Shown here: positions 1-4,963 of the stretch, in pieces | Layout: the number at the start of each line of letters is the position of its first letter | Position numbering within the stretch: the first letter of the stretch is position 1 | NCBI GenBank assembly: GCA_938021455.1 | Contig: CALIGP010000228.1 | Span: forward strand, 1 to 5,015 | Origin: an uncultured Lewinella sp. | GTDB taxonomy: Bacteria; Bacteroidota; Bacteroidia; Chitinophagales; Saprospiraceae | Direction of reading: 5' to 3' | DNA length: 5,015 nucleotides | The notes under the pieces: model-generated | The model's database searches: none | Seen by the model: the letters and a program-made list of their open reading frames with translations, nothing else | What the model was told of the DNA's origin: nothing | Made by a program: the position numbers and the translations under genes

Positions 1-947
1 TCTGTCGTCAGTATGTCTTCGGGGCCACCAGATCGGGTGCTGATACTCGGTAGACCACTGATGATGGCCTCCAGCAGCACAACACTCTGAGTTTCGATGT
101 CAGAGTTAAGAATGAAGGCATCGGCCTTACGCATCAGTTCCGCAATTTCTTCAATAGGTTGGTAGCCGGGGAAGCTGACTTGGCGCGGACGCAGGTGCAG
201 GGAATTGACCAGCGCCAGCAGCGCCTCATCCGGTGGGTGCCCGGCTAATACTAAGCGTACGTTCTCCGCTGAATCGGCCAGTTTTTTAAAAGCCAGGAGA
301 ATGCCCTCGACGTTTTTATTCGGTGAAAAGCAGGAGACGTGCAGGAAAGTGTGGGGGGCTTCATTGGCTACGGAACCAGGGTGAAAGACAGACTCGTCAA
401 CGATATTCGCCAACGTCCGGTACTTGCCGGTAACCCCGTTTTTCTCCATGCCCCGCTGTAAGCTGGGGCTCACGGGCATTAACCAGGCAGCCCGCTGGGC
501 TGCCCGCCGGGCGATGATCAGCTCCGGTAACCGGAGCGTCGGCCACGGCAGTAAAAAACGGGAAGCATGCTCCGTCAGTACCCACGGGATACGCCATTTT
601 CGGGCCAGCCTTTCCGCCACTACACCACCATCGAGTAGTACGTGAGCATGGATGAGGTCCGGAGCGCCTTCCAGTGCGCTGATCGCTTGCTTCCAGGCCC
701 TGCTCCTTGTCCAAATTCTTTGCACCCGCGCTCCGTCGCCCCCGTAATACACGATGATAAGACGTCCGTAATCTTCCTGGTGGACTACCAGTTCAGTACT
801 ACCTGTTTTAAGGTCGGGGTCAGCAGCTACACTGACCACCTCCACTTCGTACTCAAGGGCAGTTGCTTCTGCAAACTGCTGCACGAAGTTCCCATCCTGT
901 GGATGAGCGCGGTTCGGGAACCAGGGGCTGATGATGAGTATTTTCAT
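1..947 (-). CDS. GT4-family glycosyltransferase, 3' end cut off by the window edge
   Basis: An open frame of 315 codons runs on the minus strand from ATG at 947 to base 1 with no stop, so the C-terminus (perhaps 50-80 residues) lies outside the window. The start reads MKILIISPWFPN, the usual first strand of a GT-B Rossmann fold, followed by a Gly-containing loop (DGNF, 18-21). HAHVLLDGG (100-108) and LTEHASRF (124-131) match the acceptor-domain pattern of GT4 enzymes. The C-terminal nucleotide-sugar domain begins near residue 200 (HVSCFSPNKNVEGIL) and contains LVLAGH (232-237) and the EX7E donor-binding motif (E285 and E293), followed by GLPSIST. Known GT4 enzymes are retaining transferases acting at the cytoplasmic face of the inner membrane, often in capsule, O-antigen or exopolysaccharide synthesis. 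Donor and acceptor cannot be told from sequence. There is no signal peptide. The gene is divergent from the GH16 lipoprotein gene and has a good promoter at 970-1000. Family assignment is firm; the pathway is inferred. Confidence 0.93.
   Translation of the reverse strand, partial: MKILIISPWFPNRAHPQDGNFVQQFAEATALEYEVEVVSVAADPDLKTGSTELVVHQEDYGRLIIVYYGGDGARVQRIWTRSRAWKQAISALEGAPDLIHAHVLLDGGVVAERLARKWRIPWVLTEHASRFLLPWPTLRLPELIIARRAAQRAAWLMPVSPSLQRGMEKNGVTGKYRTLANIVDESVFHPGSVANEAPHTFLHVSCFSPNKNVEGILLAFKKLADSAENVRLVLAGHPPDEALLALVNSLHLRPRQVSFPGYQPIEEIAELMRKADAFILNSDIETQSVVLLEAIISGLPSISTRSGGPEDILTT
720..735 (-). repeat. 16-base repeat, copy A (inside the glycosyltransferase gene)
   Basis: On the minus strand this reads CGGAGCGCGGGTGCAA, identical over all 16 bases to plus-strand 4823-4838. 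Here it encodes part of GDGARVQR in the glycosyltransferase. The match stops on both sides after these 16 bases. Confidence 0.6.
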
Positions 948-969
948 GGTGGCGATCAATGATAGGCAA

Positions 970-1000
970 AAAATGTAAATGCTACCTTTGTCCTCCCAAA
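970..1000 (-). promoter_or_regulatory. Bacteroidota-type promoter for the glycosyltransferase gene
   Basis: Read on the minus strand, TTTG (1000-997) is separated by exactly 19 bases from TACATTTT (977-970). This matches the Bacteroidota sigma-ABfr consensus TTTG-N19-TAnnTTTG except for the last base. Transcription would begin near 965-963, leaving a leader of about 16-18 bases before the ATG at 947. The spacer of this promoter contains the -7 element that points the other way. No experiment supports it; it is a pattern match. Confidence 0.55.
983..990 (+). promoter_or_regulatory. -7 promoter element for the GH16 lipoprotein gene
   Basis: TACCTTTG is an exact match to the Bacteroidota -7 consensus TAnnTTTG. 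It ends 21 bases before the ATG at 1012, which would give a leader of about 15 bases. No TTTG is present 19 bases upstream (TGAT is found at 960-963), so the -33 element is weak or absent. The element argues against the in-frame ATG at 979, which lies upstream of any transcript made from here. Confidence 0.5.
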
Positions 1001-1011
1001 ATATTCAATCC

Positions 1012-1908
1012 ATGAAGATCCGCACCATTCTCTTTTTATCTTCTATTTGTTGTCTGCTGCTCGTAGGTTGTAAGGCGGATGGCAGCGATGCCGAAGTGAC
1101 TAGCCCTGGTCCTTCTCCGACTACTTCAACTCCTCCGACTGCTTCAACTTCTACGCCAGCTGATACGAAAGGCTACGTTCCCGCTGGCTATCAGCTTGCT
1201 TGGAGTGATGAATTTAACGAAGGGACCATGCCAAGTGATGAAAATTGGAGCTACCAAAGCGGCGGCCATGGCTGGACGGCTAAAGAGTTGCAGCTCTATC
1301 AGGACGCTGATCCGGATAATGTAGGGGTAGCTGATGGCCTGTTGAGAATTACCGCGCTGGTAGAAAAGACCCAAAGAAATGCTTTCACCAGCACCCGATT
1401 GGTGAGTAAAGGGAAGGCCATGTTCGAAGAAGGCTACTTTGAAGTAAGAGCCAAATTCCCCGCCGGCGAAGGGATGCGATCTTCCTTTTGGATGGTTGGG
1501 GACACCGTATCTAAAGTGGGCTGGCCCAAGGCAGGAGAAATCGATCTGGTCGAACACTACGGTAAATTCCCGACCGTTATCGGAGCGGCCGTGCAAACCC
1601 CACTTAACTACTGGTCTAAGAAAACTCAGTTGGGTGGGTCGAAAATTATCAAAACTGCCGAGTCGGAATTTCACGTATACGGCTGCCTCTGGACCGCCGA
1701 AAAACTGCAGTTCAGCGTTGATGGTGAGGTGTACTGGACTTACGATGCCGTTTCACTAACCGGCCAGTTGAGTTATCCTTTTAAATGGCCTTTCTACATG
1801 GTCGCTAATCTGGCCGTTGGGGGTATTCGTGGTCCGGGAGGGAAGCTAAACCCAGACGATTTCCCCGCTAATATGTACATCGATTACGTGAGGGTTTATC
1901 AAAAGTAA
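1012..1908 (+). CDS. Secreted GH16 glycoside hydrolase lipoprotein (laminarinase-like)
   Basis: A 298-residue protein. Residues 1-20 form a lipoprotein signal peptide (MKIRTILFLSS, then the lipobox LVGC with Cys20). Residues 21-54 are a Ser/Thr/Pro-rich linker that would hold the enzyme away from the membrane. The GH16 domain spans about 58-297: LAWSDEFN (62-69), GGHGW (84-88), the sugar-cleft strand YFEVRAKFPAG (142-152), the catalytic signature GEIDLVE (175-181), and the closing strand YIDYVRVYQ. In GH16, Glu176 would be the nucleophile, Glu181 the acid/base and Asp178 the helper; the extra residue in EIDLVE is the beta-bulge form typical of laminarinases and agarases. The family cleaves beta-1,3/1,4-glucans or galactans with retention. 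The start at 1012 was preferred over the in-frame ATG at 979 because it gives a clean signal peptide and lies downstream of the -7 element. Odd points are RSSFW at the usual W-P-A-x-W cleft position and VQT where VHT is common. The exact substrate is uncertain. Confidence 0.93.
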   Translation: MKIRTILFLSSICCLLLVGCKADGSDAEVTSPGPSPTTSTPPTASTSTPADTKGYVPAGYQLAWSDEFNEGTMPSDENWSYQSGGHGWTAKELQLYQDADPDNVGVADGLLRITALVEKTQRNAFTSTRLVSKGKAMFEEGYFEVRAKFPAGEGMRSSFWMVGDTVSKVGWPKAGEIDLVEHYGKFPTVIGAAVQTPLNYWSKKTQLGGSKIIKTAESEFHVYGCLWTAEKLQFSVDGEVYWTYDAVSLTGQLSYPFKWPFYMVANLAVGGIRGPGGKLNPDDFPANMYIDYVRVYQK

Positions 1909-1923
1909 AACCTACCGTTTTAC
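1905..1923. terminator. Small hairpin at the convergent gene ends, possible weak terminator
   Basis: GTAAAAC (1905-1911) and GTTTTAC (1917-1923) form a perfect 7-bp inverted repeat around the 5-base loop CTACC. The left arm contains the TAA of the GH16 gene and the right arm contains the TAA of rfbC on the opposite strand. Read on the minus strand the stem is followed by TTTTGAT; on the plus strand by CCCAGT. It could therefore help end rfbC transcripts, but the stem is AT-rich and short, so termination is uncertain. Confidence 0.35.
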
Positions 1924-2450
1924 CCCAGTAAATCCCACCCCAAATCTCTCTCCGCCACGAGAAAATCGACTTCCAACTCAGGCCACTCAATGCCAATGGC
2001 AGAGTCGTCATAACGAAGGCCGCCTTCGGCATTAGGATTATAGAAGTTGTCGCATTTGTAGGCGAATAAGGCCGTTTCAGATAAGACCAAATACCCGTGG
2101 GCAAAGCCCGCTGGAATGAAAAGCTGGTGCTTATTCTCTCCGCTTAGCCGCGTACCGTACCATTGGTGAAGGGTAGGGGAGCCGGGACGCATGTCCACCG
2201 CTACGTCAAACACTTCACCAGAAATCACCCGTACGAGTTTAGCTTGTGCGCTATCTCCCGTCTGGAAGTGTAAACCCCGTAATACGCCTTTTGGGGAAAG
2301 GGCCTGGTTGTCCTGAACGAATGCGTTATTGATTCCAGCCTCCGTAAAGGTTTTTTGATTGTAGGACTCGAAAAAGTACCCACGTTTGTCTCCGAAAACT
2401 CGGGGTTCAAATAACTGTAAGCCGGAAATTGGAGTAGTATGAAAAGGCAC
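1920..2450 (-). CDS. rfbC: dTDP-4-dehydrorhamnose 3,5-epimerase
   Basis: A 176-residue cytoplasmic cupin enzyme of the RmlC/RfbC family, close to the usual 175-185 residues. RmlC converts dTDP-4-keto-6-deoxyglucose to dTDP-4-keto-rhamnose, the third step of dTDP-L-rhamnose synthesis. Visible family landmarks are PRVFGDKRGYFFESYN (16-31), the RGLHFQ motif (58-63) with catalytic base His61, Lys71, GEVFDVAVDMR (78-88) with Asp82, IPAGFAHGY (112-120) with His118, and Tyr131 at the position of the catalytic tyrosine. The start is GTG at 2450: an in-frame TAA lies nine bases upstream and the next methionine is residue 87, so no better start exists. No clear ribosome site or promoter is seen. The DinB-like gene lies 56 bases upstream on the same strand and could share its transcript. 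The other rhamnose genes (rfbA, rfbB, rfbD) are not in the window, so it is separated from its pathway here or they lie further away. Related 3- or 5-only epimerases are possible but less likely. Confidence 0.95.
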   Translation of the reverse strand: MPFHTTPISGLQLFEPRVFGDKRGYFFESYNQKTFTEAGINNAFVQDNQALSPKGVLRGLHFQTGDSAQAKLVRVISGEVFDVAVDMRPGSPTLHQWYGTRLSGENKHQLFIPAGFAHGYLVLSETALFAYKCDNFYNPNAEGGLRYDDSAIGIEWPELEVDFLVAERDLGWDLLG

Positions 2451-2506
2451 GAGGAGTATTTAGGGATACGGGTCTTAAGTTGATAGAAGAGGCTTGGATA
2501 GCAGAG

Positions 2507-3076
2507 TTACCAACCCCGGTAACGGGGGGGCTTGAGGTTCATCATCCGCAGGTACATCAGCAACTGGGCCCGATGATGGGTGGCATGGTCCTGTAGAAGG
2601 TAAACGATGACTCTTTTACTTTTTGGTCCCGCGAAAAAGTTGGGCACCATCTCCTCCCAGCCTGCTGCTGGCAGGCTCTCGATGGCGGCGGTGCCGAAGG
2701 CATAGGCATCCGTAATTAAGGAAACGAGTTCTTTACGGTTCAGATCATCATCGGCGAGTAACTCCCGTAGAGCATCTTCATCAAAAGTCTCCGGCTCGTA
2801 GCCCAGGAAACGACGACTCAGGCCATAAACATTACCAGAAATATGCTGAATTTGCTCCTGTACGGACATCTGATCGGCGGTAGGCCGGTAGTGTAAAGAA
2901 GAATCCGGGATGGTCTCTAGTGCTTCCAGGGTATAGGCCAAAGAATTATCCCATTTTTCCTTCCATTCCTTTTGGGCGGGGAAGTCCGCACCCGTCTGAG
3001 CCTGAACAGACGAGGCTACAAACAATAGGGCAAAGCCTACGAGGAAGAGAGGAAGGGAGAAAGTAATCGATTTCAT
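2507..3076 (-). CDS. Exported DinB-fold (DinB/DUF664-like) protein
   Basis: A 189-residue protein. Residues 1-26 are a signal peptide (MKSITFSLPLFLVGFALLFV, ending VQA before Gln27). The rest resembles the DinB/YfiT four-helix bundle: LHYRPTADQMSVQEQIQHISG (61-81), a central helical region, then YLLQDHATHHRAQLLMYLR (159-177) and the usual ending LKPPRYRGW. Likely metal ligands are His78, His164 and His168 (HxxxH), the arrangement that binds a divalent metal in this superfamily. Superfamily members include thiol S-transferases, but most are uncharacterised, and no reaction can be assigned. ATG 3076 was chosen because it begins the signal peptide and has an exact -7 element just upstream; the frame remains open upstream to 3265, but that extension is basic, lacks family similarity and runs over the divergent LysM gene. 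Being exported is less common for DinB proteins. rfbC follows 56 bases downstream. Confidence 0.88.
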   Translation of the reverse strand: MKSITFSLPLFLVGFALLFVASSVQAQTGADFPAQKEWKEKWDNSLAYTLEALETIPDSSLHYRPTADQMSVQEQIQHISGNVYGLSRRFLGYEPETFDEDALRELLADDDLNRKELVSLITDAYAFGTAAIESLPAAGWEEMVPNFFAGPKSKRVIVYLLQDHATHHRAQLLMYLRMMNLKPPRYRGW

Positions 3077-3081
3077 AGGGG

Positions 3082-3089
3082 CAAATATA
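3082..3089 (-). promoter_or_regulatory. -7 promoter element of the DinB-like gene
   Basis: On the minus strand this reads TATATTTG, an exact match to the Bacteroidota -7 consensus. Only five bases (CCCCT) separate it from the ATG at 3076. The transcript would start at or within a few bases of the start codon, giving a leaderless or nearly leaderless mRNA. The position 19 bases upstream reads AGCG rather than TTTG, so the -33 box is not recognisable. Confidence 0.5.
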
Positions 3090-3164
3090 ACTTGAACGGT
3101 GCTTAGTGCGCTTTCCGATGTATCTTGCCATCGTTTAATTACTGATCCAAATATCCCTACTCTT

Positions 3165-4019
3165 TTGAAACGCGTAGTTTTTACCCTGCTTCTGCTGGGA
3201 CTCGGTTTTTGCGCCCGCGCGCAGCAAACCGGAGACAGCCTGTATTTTTTGCTCCCGAATGACACGATGTTGCTCTACAACGACGTAGCGTCCGGCCAAA
3301 TTCTGTTTGACCACTACCTGGCCAACGGACAGACGCTCTTCGGAGCTGCCAAATTTTATGGCCTGAGCCTGGAAGATGTCTACCACCTCAACCCTAAGCT
3401 GCGCTCGAAGTATAAATCCGGTGATAAAGTACGGGTTCCGATTCCCGCAAGGCTAATCCGGCCGTTGCCGGCACCCGATAGCCTGGCTTGGTTTGTTCCC
3501 GTAAAGTACCGAATGAGCAAAGGAGAAACCCTGTTCGGACTCACCCGGCGTACCCTTAAACGAGATAATGAAAGCTCCTTAATGGCCCTGAATCCTGGGC
3601 TGAATCCGCAAGGAATGACCGCCCGCCAGGTTATCGTCGTTGGCTACCTGAAGCTCGACGGAATCCCTGCGCAAGCCCAGGGAGAGATCGAAGATCCCTA
3701 CGTTCGTCGTAATCGTGGCCTGCGTAATCTCTGGGAGTCCCGAACAAAGGGTAAGAAAATGATCTCTCAGAACGGTAAAGCCGCCTGGACCCGCAAGGGA
3801 GACGCCAACAAATGGATGGCTTTACACCGAACAGCTCCGGTCAATAGCATTATCGAAATTGAGGACCCCCGCAGTCGGAAAATTATCTACGCTAGGGTGG
3901 TCGCGCCTATCCCGGACCAAATTTACCCGCGCGACGTAATTGTCGTCGTCAGTCCACTACTCGTTAAGGCCTTTGGCGTCAGGGACACACAGTTTTATGT
4001 CCGCACCCGGCATTTTTAA
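3165..4019 (+). CDS. Secreted LysM protein with C-terminal RlpA-like double-psi beta-barrel
   Basis: A 284-residue protein if it starts at TTG 3165. That start gives a good signal peptide: MKRVVFTLLLLGLGFCARA, cleaved before QQTG (ARA, 17-19). The frame is open back to GTG 3099, but that start would put 22 polar residues before the hydrophobic core and would overlap the opposing promoter. No ATG is available before residue 35. Residues about 50-94 form a LysM domain (ANGQTLFGAAKFYGLSLEDV, then LNPKL and GDKVRVPIP), which binds peptidoglycan glycans. Residues about 114-163 look like a second, more divergent LysM (KGETLFGLTRRTL, LNPGLNP). Residues about 198-281 resemble the RlpA-type double-psi beta-barrel (NGKAAWTRKG, MALHRTAPVNSIIEIEDP, a late VVSPLLVKAFGV). 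RlpA proteins are lytic transglycosylases, but the usual NDRGP segment is replaced by VAPIPDQ (246-252), so catalysis is doubtful. The role is probably cell-wall binding in the periplasm. The M48 peptidase gene follows after 93 bases. Confidence 0.82.
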   Translation: MKRVVFTLLLLGLGFCARAQQTGDSLYFLLPNDTMLLYNDVASGQILFDHYLANGQTLFGAAKFYGLSLEDVYHLNPKLRSKYKSGDKVRVPIPARLIRPLPAPDSLAWFVPVKYRMSKGETLFGLTRRTLKRDNESSLMALNPGLNPQGMTARQVIVVGYLKLDGIPAQAQGEIEDPYVRRNRGLRNLWESRTKGKKMISQNGKAAWTRKGDANKWMALHRTAPVNSIIEIEDPRSRKIIYARVVAPIPDQIYPRDVIVVVSPLLVKAFGVRDTQFYVRTRHF

Positions 4020-4112
4020 ATTCTTTTAACGGCATCCTCGCAATTTTTAAGAGTGATGATTCGGTTTTAGGGCCATACTTTATTCCTGTCTACGCCCCGA
4101 AACCGAAACCTG

Positions 4113-4811
4113 ATGAGAGCTTTGATTTTTCGCCACCTGATTAAGGTGGCTTCCGTTCTATTTCTGCTAACCGTTGCTGACCATCCGCCGTCGATAGAGC
4201 AGCTCGCTGGCTACGGTGAGCTGCATACCAAAGCCTCCCACAGCGGCTGCGCACTGGACCCGGATTATGAACTCGTTCACCATACTGCCCGCCGCCACTT
4301 AGTATACGTCTTTGAAGGCATCGCAATAGCTGCTGGCAAGGCTCCGGAAACGTATTCCGTTGAGTTGATTCGCAATCGGGGAGGAGAACCCTACATCAAT
4401 GCGATGACTTGCAGTTCGAGCCGCCTGATATGGGTAAGTGTAAAGGCCTGGGAGGAACTACATAATTACGAACCAGCACTGGCACTGCTGGTGGCCCACG
4501 AACTCGCCCACGGCGATCTTCGGAGCCCCTTTCTGCTGCGTGCAGACCGTATGCAGGCGACCGAACGGCACCTGTTTCAATCACTGACTTACCGCCAGCA
4601 GTGGGAGGTGTCTGCCGACCAACGAGCCGCTGAGTTTATGCTGAAAGCTGGATATCAACCCGCTCAAATTCGGGCAGCAGCCCGCTATATTTTGCAGCGG
4701 GAAGGGGCCAAACACCTCATCCCCTCCAGTTTCTCCCATCCGTCTGGCTGGGATCGGGTGGCGCTGCTAGGCTATTATTTGGAGCGTGGCGAACCGCTGG
4801 TGGCCAAATGA
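4113..4811 (+). CDS. Exported M48-family zinc metallopeptidase
   Basis: A 232-residue protein starting at ATG 4113. Residues 1-22 are a short basic and hydrophobic leader (MRALIFRHLIKVASVLFLLTVA), probably a signal peptide or an N-terminal anchor. The peptidase core is recognisable: YINAMTCSSSRLIWVSVKAW (94-113) as the strand before the active-site helix, HELAH (129-133) as the HExxH zinc motif with Glu130 as catalytic base, WEVSADQRAAEFMLKAGY (164-181) with Glu165 as the third zinc ligand in the M48 ExxxD pattern, and SHPSGWDR (208-215), which matches the conserved HPS-x-R segment near the end of M48 domains. It is compact: no four-helix membrane core as in HtpX or Ste24 and no C-terminal repeats as in BepA. 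It would cleave proteins or peptides in the periplasm; the substrate is unknown. It lies 93 bases after the LysM gene and could share its transcript; no convincing promoter was found between them. Confidence 0.87.
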   Translation: MRALIFRHLIKVASVLFLLTVADHPPSIEQLAGYGELHTKASHSGCALDPDYELVHHTARRHLVYVFEGIAIAAGKAPETYSVELIRNRGGEPYINAMTCSSSRLIWVSVKAWEELHNYEPALALLVAHELAHGDLRSPFLLRADRMQATERHLFQSLTYRQQWEVSADQRAAEFMLKAGYQPAQIRAAARYILQREGAKHLIPSSFSHPSGWDRVALLGYYLERGEPLVAK

Positions 4812-4822
4812 TTTTCGGGCGC

Positions 4823-4838
4823 CGGAGCGCGGGTGCAA
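4823..4838 (+). repeat. 16-base repeat, copy B (downstream of the M48 gene)
   Basis: This reads CGGAGCGCGGGTGCAA, the inverted partner of 735-720. It forms the left arms of both stems of the hairpin that follows the M48 gene. Whether the identity reflects a dispersed repeat or chance cannot be decided from this window. Confidence 0.6.
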
Positions 4839-4873
4839 GGGGAAGTTGCAAAGCAAAGCGTGCGCTCGGTTTT
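4825..4873 (+). terminator. Nested hairpin followed by TTTT, possible terminator of the M48 gene
   Basis: Fourteen bases after the M48 stop codon, GAGCGC (4825-4830) pairs with GCGCTC (4862-4867). Inside it TGCAA (4834-4838) pairs with TTGCA (4846-4850) around the loop GGGGAAG. GG and then TTTT (4870-4873) follow. The unpaired stretch between the stems on the right side (4851-4861) makes it unlike a compact intrinsic terminator, so it may be another kind of RNA structure. Confidence 0.35.
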
Positions 4874-4926
4874 AAGGGGGGGGTAACCGTGTTTCTTGAG
4901 ATTCCGGAGGAATCGGGGCTATGAAA

Positions 4927-4963
4927 CATGAGTCATCCCTAATTTTTGGGTGAGATGACCATG
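4927..4963. repeat. Imperfect 37-base inverted repeat
   Basis: CATG (4927-4930), TCATC (4933-4937) and CCC (4937-4939, sharing one C) face GGG (4948-4950), GATGA (4954-4958) and CATG (4960-4963). A short AT-rich centre, TAATTTTT, lies between them. The arms are interrupted by unequal unpaired bases. It could be an RNA hairpin or a protein-binding site; no T-tract follows it, so it is not a standard terminator. Confidence 0.35.

Noticed and set aside
487..512. Perfect hairpin GCAGCCC-GCT-GGGCTGC and an adjacent GC-rich stem
   Set aside because: It lies inside the glycosyltransferase coding region, in Ala/Arg-rich codons (ARRAAQRAAW), where such pairing arises easily from GC-rich codons.
397..962. 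Open frames on both strands in the first kilobase (minus 397-714, plus 424-645, plus 642-962)
   Set aside because: They are in other frames of the glycosyltransferase gene, which covers this whole stretch with family motifs; their translations resemble no known protein.
979..1011. ATG 979 as the start of the GH16 lipoprotein
   Set aside because: It lies upstream of the -7 element at 983-990 and would place 11 residues before a standard lipoprotein signal peptide.
1144..1674. A 176-residue open frame antisense to the GH16 gene
   Set aside because: It is a shadow of the GH16 coding sequence, which has a catalytic motif and signal peptide; the antisense translation shows no recognisable domain.
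3077..3265. Upstream extension of the DinB-like frame to 3265
   Set aside because: It runs antisense through the LysM gene and its signal peptide, is strongly basic, and would bury the signal peptide inside the protein.
4076..4083. TACTTTAT as a -7 element for the M48 gene
   Set aside because: It matches only part of TAnnTTTG and has no TTTG 19 bases upstream.
4020..4112. Terminator between the LysM and M48 genes (CTTTTAA and TTAAGAG repeats)
   Set aside because: The arms mismatch and are AT-rich, and no T-tract follows a stable stem.
4876..4883. Runs of eight G (4876-4883) and seven G (2524-2530) as phase-variation tracts
   Set aside because: The first is not in or before a visible gene; the second is at the last codons of the DinB-like gene, where slippage would change only the final residues.
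4921..4953. Ten-codon open frame (MKHESSLIFG) with GGAGG about 10 bases upstream
   Set aside because: It is too short to support as a gene, overlaps inverted repeats that explain the sequence equally well, and has no visible downstream gene for a leader peptide to regulate.
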